This document shows positions 1 to 13,900 of a stretch of 64,000 bases of DNA, in pieces (positions within the stretch are counted from its first letter, which is position 1; each line of letters opens with the position of its first letter). The position numbers and the translations under genes were made by a program. The stretch spans positions 20,678,910 through 20,742,909 of the forward strand of contig OY720350.1 of NCBI GenBank assembly GCA_963082975.1. Direction: 5' to 3'. The notes under the pieces were generated by a model that worked only from the letters and a program-made list of their open reading frames with translations, had not been told where the DNA came from and ran no database searches. This stretch comes from Labia minor. Taxonomy: Eukaryota; Arthropoda; Insecta; Dermaptera; Spongiphoridae.

Positions 1-3000
1 ACGTTGTTCAGATTCTTCTATTCGAGGTCGCAAAAAATCATGCCAAGCCTCTACCCTTTTCGTTAAATCAGATTTTAAAGCATTTTCCTTAAAATAAATG
101 AAAATAATACTGTTTTAAAACAAATCTTTTGTGTATTCTATAAAAATATTAAAAAAATTATTTACTCTCGCTTGATTTCGAAGTTCTTGAATTCTATTTA
201 AAGCAAAGTTTTTAAGATGATCCTTTTCTCGATTCTCAGCAACTACATCAGCATTGAATGCTTCCAATACGGTTGAGGGCAAAGGAAGGACAGGTGCTAA
301 AGAAAAATCTTCTTCATCAGCTGCAGCGGGGAGCTAAAATAAGAAAAAAAAAATCAATCAGATTTGTTTATAAATTTTATCACTCAAAATTTTATACCTC
401 ATTGCCGTAATCATTATCTTGTCCAATATCATCTTCAAAACCTTCGGAAAGATCTGAAGATGGAATATCAGCTATCGATAATGGATCAGGAAACCCCAGA
501 AGATCTTCATCATCCGAATAGATAGGTTCTGAATCTTTAAACCCTAAGAAATCTTAAAAACAAAATAAAAATTAAGAAATAATATTTCTTTCTAAAAGTG
601 AGTTATTTAAATTTAATAAATACCTGATTCATATTCTTCAGCAACTTTTCTAGCAATAGGATCATTTGCTATTGCCACATGGTCAATTTTTATCCTTTTT
701 GGTTTCTTTTTAAAGGCTGTTATTTGCATATTTAAATGACCATTAATACCTTTTTTTAAAGATATTTCCTTTTGTTCATTCTATATAAAAGATAATAAGA
801 TTGTTTGTTATTATTTTAACTATTTTAACGATTTTTCATTATCATATTTTATTATATACATTTAAAACATTATTATTAATCCAAAAAATTAATATAAATA
901 AATATTTTTATATATCTTCTTGAGTCTATAATTAATATTTGATATAAACATTTTACATATATAACATATATATGTATTTATAAATTTAAGTTAGTTTTTC
1001 AATAGAATATTAATCAAAATATCTCATACTTCTAATGATTGTAAATAAATATATTTTATAATTTCTAAGAATTTATTATAAAGGAAAAATTTAAGTTGCA
1101 TTTTGAAAATAATAAATTACCTCATTGTTTATTAATGAAAGTGGTATATGAAAGTGTTTTCTCAATTTAATTGGACGTTCAATAGATTTTGCTTTAGCAA
1201 GATCGATCATTTCCCAAGGATCTTTCAAATTTTCTAGATTTGGAATTGAATTAACATTCGCTAAATCCGCTGGCCTAATAAAAAAAATTGAAGTTAATTA
1301 TTAATAAATAAATATAAAATATAATTATATTATCAACAAATAAAATAACAAATTTAACTGAAAAAGAAGATTGAAATTTTCTTAGAATTACATATTATAC
1401 TATTTATAAATATATTCTTTTTCGCTAAATTTATTTTATTATAATTTTGTTCATATATATATATATATATATATATTTAATATTGTCATTCACTATTTAA
1501 AAAAATTAAACTAATGTCTTCAAATGGCAAACATGATATAAAATTTATAAAAATTTACAAAATAAACCACATATTGATATTTTATTGTAAATTTATTCAA
1601 AAAACAGAAAAAATACACAACGTTTCGATTGCTACTTCTGCAATCGGTATTAAGCGACTGCACTGTCCGAGCGTCCAGTGCCGACAGTTTTTTGAATAAA
1701 TTTACAATAAAATATCAATATGTGGTTTTATTTACAAAATTCCCTTATAAATAAAAACAACCACAAAAGCTTTAAAAATTTAATATGATATAAAATTATA
1801 TTCGAAATGGAAATTAATGCTTAAATACCAACAAGATATATTTAGACTTCTTTTTTAGTTAATTTGATATATAAATTATTTATTGTTATTAATCAATTAG
1901 GTATATTTGACAAATTTATTTATTTAATTTTATGAACAATTTTAAGTTATACTTTATATTGGCATTTTGAGATATCAAATAATATAAAAATGATTTACAG
2001 TTCTTACTTTCTTTTGTTGTTTGGAGCACATGCATTTATATGTGTTTGACCACTTAAATCAGTATGAATTTCGTCACTATGTTCTAAAGGTGTCGGACTA
2101 GGTCCTCTTGATGTATCATCAAAATGATCCATGCATGGGCTTGATGGGGGCATTTCAGCTCCTTCTTGATGTGGAGCTGCGTTTTGAGTTTCTTGAGGAA
2201 ATTCAGCGCCATCCATTGGAGATCTTAGTAGAGATCGTTCATTAATTTGATTAGTATCTGAAAATTAATGAATTAATAATTTTTAAAAAATAGTTTTATA
2301 AAACTTAAATATTATTTAAGTGATTTTGGTAATTGTTTACAAACCTGGAAGATTCCGAGTTGGTAAACAATTACCGATTTTTTTATTCATTTTAAAAAGT
2401 TATTTATATTAGAATAATTACTTACAACTTTCTATTGATGTGTCCATAAATGAATACTGTTCATTTGTTGATTGTACATGCAATGGTAACTCCATTGAAA
2501 GCATATAATTTGTATTTAAAGGCCAATTTAAACAAAAGTCTTTTTTATATCCTATTTGATCGCCTCGGCGCCCGAGTACTTCAATCTTTTTTGCATAGCG
2601 TGCATTTCTCGTGCTTGTTGCCTCCATTTCAGGATATCTTCGTGGTAAAAATTTTACAGGTTTTAACCGTTCTCGTTTTGATTCGGTTAATTCTATTTTT
2701 CTTTCTAAAATAAATAGTAAATTATATCTATTGTTCATTTAAAAATATTAATATGATACATTTTAGTTAAAAAAAAAATTGTTATACTAAATACTAGTTC
2801 AAAGTGTCGATTATTTTGAATTCGTATTCATAATTATCAATAAATTTACCTGCATTGCCTAAATCTTCAATAAGTTTGAAATCAACACAAAGATCATTTT
2901 TTCGTCGTTTTTTTTTAGGTACCCCATCTACAGCATCTATAGCTTCATCTTCATTGACATTTTTCTTACTATGTTTAATAATTAAATAATATAAATATAC

Positions 3001-3899
3001 AAACGATTTTAAATCAAATTAAAACAAATAATATATGATTCAAATACAAACTTTTGTTTTCCTAAAGAGTCTACTAAATTTAAAAGAAGTGCCCAAAGGT
3101 AATCCACTTTTCGGCTATATATTGAGGCTGAAGATTGAAGTAAAAGAGCTGCTTCAGCGAAATTCATTTGCCTTTCAACATCAAGACTTCGGAGATAATT
3201 TTCTAAAAACTATAAAACAGAAAAATGTTCAGAATAGAATAAATAAATTATCTATTTTTGCTAATATTTACTTAATATATAACAATTAATCAATGTTTTA
3301 TTTTATATATAATTATTTTTTATATTGTTTTTGGAAAGGCCTCGAATAGAAAAGATCTTTGAATAGTAAGGGCTCTAGACACTAAAATTATTTTAGAATA
3401 TGGATTAAATTCTAAGAAATCACTAATTTTCCTTTATTTGTTGGTAAATTTTGATTTTAGCAATCTTTATTGTCCTAATAGATTTATTTATTTATTTAGT
3501 TCCTTCTTGGAGGCAATTACAAAAGGAATAACAGTAATCATGAGTAATCTTTCAATGTGAATAAGTTATTTTGAGATAATTTTATTGTTCAAATGTAGTT
3601 GACATTTGTTTAAATGGTTCCTTAATCTATTAATTCTAAGAAAAAAATATTGTTTTCATTATTAATCCCAAATAAATAAATAATGCATGATTATTTTCTA
3701 TCTATTTAACTTTGTTTTTATTTAATATTATTATTTCGAAATTAGGCCAAACAATATTATGGTAAGATTGAGAAGTAGAAAATGATACCTGGCTAAGTTC
3801 AATATTAAAATTCTTTGCTAAATCTTTTAAAGGATTTAAAAGAGCGATAAATTTGCTTGTTGGAATTTGAGTTTCTTGTTCTTCTGATATATTATCCAT
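1..3899 (-). CDS. NCAPH2: Condensin-2 complex subunit H2 (kleisin-beta), partial at window edge
   Basis: Kleisin subunit of condensin II, the nuclear SMC2/SMC4 complex that shapes chromosomes. Ten exons join in phase: 3899-3789, 3209-3052, 2968-2850, 2704-2426, 2257-2008, 1274-1121, 780-624, 552-398, 333-166 and 87-<1. All introns are GT-AG. They give 546 codons; the vertebrate protein is about 600 aa, so only the last part lies outside the window. The N-terminus (KFIALLNPLKDLAKNFNIEL, then MNFAEAALLLQSSASIYSRK in exon 2) matches the conserved CNDH2 N-terminal domain. The middle (exons 4-7) is charged and low in complexity. Exons 9-10 (NALKSDLTKRVEAWHDFLRP) match the C-terminal region. The start is the first ATG of exon 1, with no competing upstream ATG. 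Similarity is from memory of the family, not a search; splice sites are inferred. Confidence 0.85.
1551..1740. mobile_element. Foldback MITE in NCAPH2 intron 5
   Basis: Two inverted arms of about 50 bp (1551-1605 and 1686-1740, both containing the stretch ATATTGATATTTTATTGTAA or its complement) enclose about 80 bp of less AT-rich sequence with CACTGTCCGAGCGTCCAGTG. It lies wholly inside the intron between exons 5 and 6. There is no coding capacity and the family was not identified. Confidence 0.7.
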
Positions 3900-4755
3900 T
3901 TTGATGTATTTGCTAAAAAGTATAAATAAAAATATTTATTATTATAAATATAGTTGTATAAATTTTAATTTTAAAATGTACATACCAAAAATATATGTAT
4001 TATATTCTTTAAAATAATAGTTTAATAAATAAAATAAAAATAGTTTAGAATTCTTTGGAATATATAGCATCCATCAATAAATTTGAAAAAAATCCGTTAA
4101 AAATTTGGAATTATACATTACATGCTTTTTAAAAAATATTAATATTGATGAAAACTTTGTATTTCTAAATACATTAATTTATAAAATATAAAAAGAAATT
4201 TTGAAATACAAATAAAAATACATTTATTTAAAAAAACAAATTTAATTAATTAAAATTAATATATTATATTGAATAAGTCTCAAGTTAATAACAAGAAGGA
4301 GTGCGATGTTAGCAACTAATAGAAACTCAACAAATATGAATATATTATATTTAAATTTAGTTATAATTTTTTTAATAAAAAGAAATTATTAAAGTAATTT
4401 TTTATAATTATATTAATAATAATAATTATAAAACATTTTTATTTATATAATAAATAGTGTACTAAATACTTTTAGAATATTTGAAGCAATTTAGCGGAAA
4501 ATTTAAAAGATATTGTGGACTCAAAAAATAATTATTATTAAAAATAAAAAAATACTATCATTAATAAAAAAAATTAATTAATAAATAATTAATACAAAAC
4601 TATATTTAATTAATATATATATGTGGCATCTTGATAAAGGAAATTTCAAGAAAAGAAATTATTTATTCGTCAAAGATAACAAAACAATACATAAAACATT
4701 TTTAAGAACACAAACACAAAAAATCATTAACATAATATTCAATTAAATTAATTAA

Positions 4756-4862
4756 TCGTTGAGAGCGTGGAGACATGGGTGAAATCGTGTGGATTAGTAG
4801 CCGTGTCTAGTGTTATTCGCTTTATTTTTCGGTCGTCATGATGATGTGCAGCGCAACAATCT
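4756..4862. promoter_or_regulatory. Candidate promoter/5' UTR patch upstream of NCAPH2
   Basis: About 107 bp with several CG dinucleotides (TTCGGTCGTC, GCAGCGC) stand out from AT-rich flanks roughly 0.9 kb upstream of the NCAPH2 start codon. It could be a core promoter or a non-coding first exon of either divergent gene. No TATA or initiator arrangement can be assigned. Confidence 0.25.
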
Positions 4863-5096
4863 AATTTATATATTTTAAAACCCTACATATATATAATTGT
4901 ATTATTAATTATTAAATACTATTTACAATAAATTACATTTTAAAATAATTTTATTTTTTTAACTTTAAAGATTAAGAATCTTGAATATTGTGGTTGAAAT
5001 GAAAGGGATGACGGTTACAATTTCATAAAATAATTAATTAATCAATTATAATATAATTACTTTTATAATGGGAAATTTGTTTCATTATAAAATTAA

Positions 5097-5600
5097 AAAA
5101 TGAACTGTGGCTAGGCACAGAACCGACTGATGATTTGAAATAAATTAATTTCCAAACCACATTATATATATAAAGTATAAAAAAAAACTTTTCAAACTTG
5201 AATTAAAATGACTAAATTATATTATCTTGGTTTTTATTTTTCGTTTAATTACTGAATTATTAATTACTAATATATTTTAAGTGAAAAATTTCCTACAATG
5301 AATATAAAATTAATACTTTGTAAACTACCACTTTCGGTTTCCGGATATACACCAAAAGTTGATGAATTCATGCTAGTGATGCATTAAGTAAATAAACCAA
5401 ATTTTTAGCCGTTAAAGATGTACACTGATGTACAGGTCTATACGGACACACAATGGACAGATGGGCGGACGGACAGTCATCATACTAAAAATAGTATTTT
5501 CTGTTAACAAAATGCATGATTCGTGGAGATATGTAAAAATCTCAACATGTGAAATTTGGTGTAAAACAATACTTTCTCTTCCTATCGTCGGTCGGTAAAA
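5097..5600 (-). repeat. S-family dispersed repeat, copy 1
   Basis: Begins with GAACTGTGGCTAGGCACAG and contains the family landmarks in order: TTTGAAATAAATTAATTTCC, an 'accaaaagttgatgaattc' block, 'gatgcattaagtaaata', a degenerate GGAC/GGAT tetranucleotide run, 'atgcatgattcgtggaga' and 'ctatcgtcgg'. Related copies lie at 28200-28620, 30838-31110 and 31925-32850. The family is non-coding and unidentified. Confidence 0.55.
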
Positions 5601-6140
5601 ATTTAATAAAGAAATAAATATAATTGAATATTTTAAAATTTATAAAAAAAGTAATTTATGGTCCTCAATTAAGAAAAATGAATAAATAAAGTTAAAATAC
5701 ATATTTTTTCCTATATCAATATAAAAAGTAAATTAATTATATAACATTTAAGAATCTATTAAACATGATAATAAATTAAATGGCTTAAAACTATTATATC
5801 ATATATAAAAAACTAAAGATAAAGGAAAAAATAGACTTTATAAGATTATGTAAAATATTTATATATATTCTATAAAAACAGAAATTTTATAATTGACTAA
5901 AAAAGATTAGAAAGTATTTTCTTTGTAGTACATGAGTGAATTGGAATAACTGAAATTTTGATATAGGGAATGGTTATTGCAAAATTTGTTTAAGTGAAAA
6001 ATAATATACATTATTTTATTAGCTCTAGTTATTTCTTTTTTTTGACAAATTATTGATTGAATTTAATAGTTTGTAAGACAAATCAATATAAAGCAATAAT
6101 AGTATATTAGTATATATGGAATATATATGTATATATATAT

Positions 6141-7516
6141 GCCCATAATTTTGAAAGTGGTCTAAGTCATATATTTCTTGTTTCGATATATTTAATGAAT
6201 TGTATTTGAAAAAATTAAAAAATATTTTTACTTTATGCGGCATTTTAATTTATAATTTTTCTTAGGTTTGATTAATGGAAATTTATTATGAATATGAAAT
6301 TTTATGTGAATTTTACACGAAAATGTTGTTTTTAAAGCTTGAATTGACTTATTGTTAGACCATTTTCAAAATTAACTGAACGCCCTATAAATGACTTAAA
6401 GCAATAAAGAACTATAAATTTTACTTGAAACTATAACTTTTTAATGAAAAAATTCATATACAATTATTAATTATTTTTAAAAAGTAATCCATTTTTATCA
6501 TTTCGATTTTTGAAAGATTCTCAAAATGTTCCTGAAAAACTGGAGAGTGAAATACATAATATATTTATGTTTTTCTTACGTTACTGGTCTAGTGGTGGTG
6601 TATAATGGAAGTAATTTAATATTTCCGTACATTTTTTGTCGTCCTCTTTTAGGTCAAAGATCCAAAACATGAAATTTGGAATCATTTCGTTGAAATAAAA
6701 CTCGGCTGCAACATTCGTTTTATCGATTTATGCTCAGGATTTTATAAGTAATTTGCTTTTTTTTTATTTTCATTTCTATCAGCCCAAAATCCCGGTCATT
6801 TGTTAGAAAGGAATGACCCGATACCAAAAATTTGTGGTCTACCGTTTCAATATTATTATTTGATTACTGAGTGAGCAATTTTCATCCATGTCAATGCTAC
6901 TTTAATGTTACGATTTTGATCTGAACAAGCATCATTTTAAGCTTTTATGTGTTTATGAGTAGTTATACCTTCCATATGTACTAAAATGCATGATGCTACT
7001 TTCTGTGCACCTCTTGAAGTTTCTTCCCATATATGTGTTCATATTGACATTATCATCATGGAAATTATGGAAACACAAGTTGTATACGTACATATTTCGC
7101 TTATAATAGGCTTAAAAAAACAGACAGTTTAGGATAAAGAAGTGCTTTTTGCAAATCAAATGAGGATTCACATAATATTCCCTGAAATTTTCTTTTCCTT
7201 TTTTCTGGTCCTCTGCAAGATAGTTCCTAGCTCGTTCGGCATATTGTAAATGTACATCATGACTATCTCTAAGATGTAATTTTAAGTTGTGTTTATATAA
7301 GTAATTTTTTTAAATTTTTGACTTAGACCACTTTCATAATGAACACCACCAATTCCATATAATGTTAAAATTACAATTACTATTTGCAGGTTCATTTTGG
7401 ACGATATCGTAAAAATTGAGTTGAATAAATTTAGTTTAAAATAATGTGATGTGAATTAACAGATAAACTCATTTTTTTAAAATCTTGACTTAGGCCCCTT
7501 TCATAATTATGGGCAC
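6141..7516 (-). mobile_element. Relic TIR DNA transposon (about 1.4 kb)
   Basis: The left end carries GCCCATAATTTTGAAAGTGG followed by TCTAAGTCA. The right end (about 7487-7516) carries the inverse, with a few changes (TCATAATTATGGGC). A third, internal copy of the same inverted terminal motif sits at about 7315-7345. Both ends are embedded in TATATA-rich DNA, so the target duplication cannot be read. Inside is a broken transposase-like reading frame on the minus strand. Confidence 0.6.
6593..7262 (-). pseudogene. Degenerate transposase of the 6.1-7.5 kb element
   Basis: Read on the minus strand with several frameshifts and stops. Recognisable pieces are SHDVHLQYAERARNYLAEDQ, then AYYKRNMYVYNLCFHNFHDD, then a block giving TTHKH, IKVALTWMK-like sequence and a DHKFLVSGHSF-like stretch before NDRDFG. 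This order resembles a family of DDE-type transposase-like proteins common in insect genomes, usually annotated as uncharacterized. I cannot name the superfamily. It is clearly non-functional. Confidence 0.45.
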
Positions 7517-7905
7517 ATATATATGAATATATATATAAATATATATATATTTTTATGATAAAAATTCCGACTTTCAAGTATATTTATTAGAAATAATTTC
7601 TTGAATTAAAAAAATTCTATCAGGAATTGTCTTAAAAATACACAGTAACATAGTAAATATATATATCTTATGTAAGATTTATAATTTAAAACACTTATTG
7701 AATTACTAATTTAATTAAAAGGAAAATTACTTAATACCTTTGAGATAAAACATTCAAATATATGATTGTTTTATTTTGATATATATCAATATTTAAACTC
7801 ATAGTCTTAACTCATAATAGGGTTTCAAATGATATAAATGAAGAAAAGACTATTCCATATTTCTTTTTATCTTTTTATTCCAAAAAGTACGTCATAACTA
7901 GAAGA

Positions 7906-10900
7906 ATGAATTTAAATTTTGTGATACCTTTAGATAACCCGGAACCTAAAATTAAGGATGCACTACAATTATTACGACCAGATTGGAATTTAAATGATGT
8001 TACATATAAGGTATTTTTGTATATATACAATTATTAATTTTAAATATTCTATTAAAAATGGATTAAATTAAAATAATTTTTAAGAAAATATTTTCTTTAC
8101 TATATTCTCATTTTAAATTTACCAGATAAATCTTTCATGTTTGGGGGTTTATTGCACTCTGCCATAAAATAACTCTAAAAATAAGCCATGAGATAACCAA
8201 CATAAACATATATGTATTAAAATTTTATATTTTTATAATGTAAAAATATTTAATATATTATATTCAAGAATTACATATAAAAACTTTTATTATAATTAAT
8301 TTTATATATGTATATAAAAAAATTAATTTTGATAAACTTATGCTAGCTCAGTGATTCTCAACCTGGGCGATATCGCCCCCTGGGGGGCGATCGACATCTT
8401 AAAGGGGGCGATTATTTGACTAAACGATTTTGGGGGGCGATAAGTTATTTTTGGGGGGCGAAATCATTTTCAACTCTAAAAAAAGGTAAGATTATTTTGC
8501 GAACAGGCTTTTTAAATATTTCCTCTTTTTTCAATTTTTTTTCAATATGGTTCTAAAAAAAAGGTCAGATTTTGCAATCAGGTTCTGAAACTCGATTTTT
8601 CAATATGGCTCTAAGTATCACTTAGTGTACCTACCTTATATTAGGGATTATCATGCAATTTTTATCTGTAAAAATTTATAGGGGGCGAATTAAGAAGCGG
8701 GTCTTACAAAGGGGGCGTTTGGTCCAAAAAGGTTGAGAAACACTGTGCTAGCTTAAAGACAAAACCGTGCATACAGTGCTTGATAAAAGGGCGAACAAGC
8801 CGGTGTTCGAAACATTAAGGGGTGCCGATATAAGAATAAAATATTTTTTTACATTCATTATTGTTTTTAGATTTTATTAATTAAAATTGAAAATTCTCCA
8901 AGAACAATCGATTTTTTAGCCAACAATAAACATTCTTTGTATGGAAATTTTTAGAATATTAATTTTATATTGAGTGTCAACTTCTTTACTGAGCCACCAG
9001 AGGCGTTACATGGAGCGTTGTTTATTTGGGGTGTGTCGACTTTTTGCCCATTACTTTGGAACGGATCAACTTTTTTGAAATTTTCAACCTTATACCTTAA
9101 CCTTGGGCCATCACGGTTCTAATGATACCCGAACCATTAAGATCCATTAAGCTGTTTAGAAGGAGTTTAGGATTGCATAGTCGTTTAATTATATAGATTG
9201 ATAATAGATTGAATAATTGTAATATATTAATTATAAGAAAACTATTTGTATAGTCAGAATTCACATTACCATTGTTTAGATCATAGGTTCCCAAACTTTT
9301 TTGTGTCGTAGACCCCTTGCCATGTTTTTCAGTTTTGGGTAGACCCCCTAATTTGATGTTTTGTAAAAAAATTTTACCTTTTTTTTAGAGCCATGTCGGA
9401 AAACCACGTAGACCCCTATTTTCATTTCATGGACCCCCAAATTTATCGTAGACCCCTTGTAGATTGCCATAGACCACTTTCGGAACCTCTCGTTTAGTTC
9501 CTTCATTTGGGAATTAAATGTCGAGTTCAATCTCTAATACAAAATTATTAATTAATTAAATAATTAATCAAATTCCAAACGATTTATAAAATTTTAATAA
9601 AAATAAAATCAATTATTTATGTGACTTGTTAAATAAAAATAAAATTAAAAATAGAATTTTAAGAAAATTAATCTAGAAACTATAAGATAAGATTCAATTT
9701 AAATCGAATTATAAGTATATCCGTTAATTTTGTTCGTAATATTTATATACAGTGGAACTTCGGATTACGAGTCACGAGTCTATTGAGCGCTTTTGGCGGG
9801 AATTTTTTCCACTGCGCTGCTTACTTTGCGCATCATTCGCTGTTTTTGCCTTACAATTTTATATCAGCAACATTACCCGTTGCTTAAAACTCATCCATAT
9901 TTCAGAAAATTCAATTCAACATGAATAACGTTTTGGTCCTAGGTGGTATTTGAAAGTCCGAAACTAATTAATTGCATTTACATTGAATTTTATTGTAAAA
10001 CTTAAATGGGTTACGAGTCCATTTCCGGAACGAATTAAATTCGTAACCCGAGGTTCCACTGTATACATAATAATTATAATGTTAATTTCATTTATTTTGT
10101 AAGTAAATTGTTTAAAACTTCAAAATATATATTTTCAAATTTATTAAAAATATAATATGAATTAAATATATTATATAAAATATATATATTTTATTTTTAT
10201 TTTCAAAATTGGGTATGTTTTATATAGTATTTATTAAAATATTAATTATTATCTACATAAACCAACTAAATAATGCTTCAAACTTTTTCTAGAGTATTTA
10301 TGTAATTTAGGTCATTCACCTTGATTTCTAATCTTTCTCTCCTAACACTATTATATAGCTACCTTCAATTTGATTAAAATAGAAGTTTTACAATTCTATA
10401 TTCATTTATATTCTATTCTAAAAAAATAATTATTTTAATTTTGATAATACATAATACTAATAATAATTTAATGAATAATAAAGGCTAAAAATTAATAATA
10501 TTAAATAAGAAATACCTATTATTCCCTTTTTAAATTTTTATTCAAATAATTATTATAATTTTATTAAAGATTTACAATTAATTTAGAATCTTTCAGGTGG
10601 ACTTGCAAATAGAGTAATTGGTTGTATCAATCGTCTGTATCCAAAAGATATATTATTAATTAAAATACATGGAATGACCAGCGATTTATTAAATACATTA
10701 AATAGAGAAAAATCGATATGCAAGGTAAATTTTATTTATCTAAAAAATACCTAAATAAAAAAAAAAATAAATAAAAATTTCTTCCTTGTTCATAATTATG
10801 TATATTTTTATAAAAATTTATTTTAATTTTAACTTAATTATATTATAAATGCTAATCTTTTTACATTTATTAAATAAAGAGAATAATTCTTAAGTACAAA

Positions 10901-13900
10901 GAGAACAGAATTAAACCAATCGTTTTAACCTTCTCTTTTATGTAGATAAAAAAAAAAAGAGAAAGCAGATTTCACTTCCTTACAGTGGCGTCGGACCGGG
11001 GTGGGGGCACGTGCCTCCCCCCCAAACATTGTGCAAAAAATAAATTTAAAAGTGATTATTTTTATAACTGAGAACCCAAAAGAAAAAAAAACATCTTTAA
11101 ATACATATAAGTATAGTCTAAAATTTATGAATAAATAAATAACTTATTTTGTCAAAATTTTTTCTTGGGGAGACCCCCGGACCACCTCGTGCCCCCCCCC
11201 CAACATAATAGATCACGCTACGCCACTGCTTCCTTATATTCGAATTAATAAAAAACACAAAAAATGTGATAGTTCTTTAAAAAATTATAAAATTTTAATT
11301 TAAACTATATATAATAATTATTAAATAAATAATTTATTAATAAAAGTATTAGTTGTAATCTATAATTTATTATTATATATATAAATATAAAACATTTTTT
11401 TTAAAAATATATTTAAAATGAATATATAAATTGTTAAATAATTGATTAAATCAATTGGTAATCTTTATTTATATACGAACAATTAGCCTTTATACACATT
11501 TTCCTATAAATTTATTTTAAATAATAAATAAAATTTCAATTTTTCATTTGCTTAAAACAAAAGAGTTCCAATTAATAAATAGATAAATTAATTACATAAT
11601 TTTGATTTGGATATGAATATAAATTTAATTTATAATTTTTATTTAGAATATTTCAATAAAATATTTTCCCAAATATATAATATAATTTAATTAATAAAAT
11701 TATTTTTAGTTTATTTATCGGATTGGACTTAGTGCTCCATTTTATGCTATGTTTCAAAATGGGATAATTTATGCTTATACTCCAGGCTGTGTTCCCACAA
11801 TAGATGAGACATTGACACCATCTGTGAGCTCCCAAATTGCAGTACTAGTTGCGAGATATCATCGAGCTCATCCTCCATTTATCAAATGTGAACCTTATCT
11901 CTGGGAAGGATGGCAATTATTTATTGATAATTTACCAGAGAGTTTTCCAGATTCCAAAGTTCAAGCCAGGTAATTATTTAAGAAAATATAATGATATAAA
12001 CAGAAATGAGAACATTTATAAATTTATAATTAAATGTAAATGAGAATTGTAAATAATTATTTCAAACAAGGTTCTTAAAGAAGAATGTTTTTACAGTAAA
12101 AAGCCATATGGGGTAAAAAATTAATCGGGAATAGTTTAAGTAATAAAGCTAGGTTTGCGAAAAGAACAAATGTAAAAAACAAGAGTAAAAAATCTCAACA
12201 TCGAAAATTTTCGTGATCGCAATACTAACTCTTACGAGATAGTAAAAAACATGGAAGTTTTAATCATCATAGAGAATCTAATAAGAATCAGTTGAAGATC
12301 GTATAGGTACTAAAATTTAGAAAAAAAAGAAGAAAAATAGTGAATGCTCATCCTGGAATTTAGTAGCAACATAAAATTTCTAACTAAAAATTTGATTACA
12401 TTTGGCATTCATATGTAAGCTTTTCACAATAACATTATAGCATCTAGAATATCAAGAATATTTAGGAGAATTTGATGAGATTTTAAACAATTATCAAACA
12501 AAGTGGTTTAACTAAAGTTTGTGATCTTTCTTAAAATATTCAGGAATTTATAACAATATTAAATAAAATAAATGTTAGAAACATTTGTACCATAAGTTAT
12601 AGTGTTTAAAACGATTTTTCCATAATTATTGTCTCAATTTTTTATACTTAAAAGAAACCTCAATCGAGATTTTTTAAAATTATTTCCATTCTAATTGTTT
12701 TAAATTTATAAACATATCTGACAAATTTTTCTAAAAAAATTAAAATTTATATTATATTATATATTTTTTGAACTCGGTAAACCAACAACAAAATTTAAAA
12801 TTCTACAAAGAAATATTAATAATGTTTATCAAATTATCTAAACTTTTAACTAATTCTTCAGAAAAATTATGAAAAGGGATCTATTGAATAATACAAATGA
12901 TATATTTATTTAAAGAAAACTTTAAAAATAAAGATAAAAATAATGGAACATTTGATTGGTTTGCTTAACCAAACTCCTGTCCCGAGCATCAGCAATGATG
13001 AGATAAATTCCGAGTTAGGTTGATATGAAGAAAGTAACGAAAGCAAATAAGGACGCAAAAGAATGAGCAAGAATTAAATTTATTGGTCCAGAACAGGGGG
13101 GGGGGTACTCTCAGATAGAAAGGTCTAAAACCCATTTTTTTCAGGCGCATAACCGATACTCTGAAGGCAAAAACCAGGCAAAAACACACACACACACACA
13201 CAATTAATTACTTGTGGCTCGCACCCGCATGGTGGCGCCAAAAACTTGGTTTCAGAAAAGACAATAGTGTCCTATCTTATAGATGGTCTGTGGTCCAGAA
13301 ACCTTTCTGTAGAGAAACAAAACCATTAACACATGGATCGAGTCTAATTTAGGAAATATTGGAATAACTGATTCCCAAAGTGGGCAGTACCGCCCCTAGG
13401 TCCAGTTATCCTTTGAAGGTGGTGATGGCCAAGGGTGCATTTGGAGAAATTTTTATTATCTTTCAATTCTGAGTTTAATTAATAATTAATAATAATTTCA
13501 AAAAACAATGTTTCTCTACTAAATTTTACAAAACATGAATACATAATTATATCTACTTTATTTAATTGTTTTTAAAATTTAAAAAAAAAAATAATTTCCA
13601 GAGGGCGCTGAATAATAATTTTTCCGAAAATGGGGCCAAATAAATTTAGGGCCATTGTCCTTATCAAACTCAAACTCTTCATTAAACCAGACTAGCTACA
13701 AACAGTAAATAATTAATTTACTATATTTACTATATGAGCAAAAACGATTTAAGAATCCTTATTGGACTTGTAACAAGATACTGCTCTCTAAAAGAACATC
13801 TTTATAAATTAGGAGTAGTGGCAGATGATTGCTTGAAAATTTACAATGAAACAGTTGAATCAGCTAATTATATTATATGCAAGGGACCCAATCTAGCTTA

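Larger units (their letters stand above)
3900..7905. other. Intergenic region between divergent NCAPH2 and ethanolamine kinase genes
   Basis: The two genes are transcribed away from each other from this 4-kb stretch. It holds a less AT-rich patch (4756-4862), an S-family repeat (5097-5600) and a relic DNA transposon (6141-7516), each listed separately. The rest is AT-rich with no supportable gene. Confidence 0.6.
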
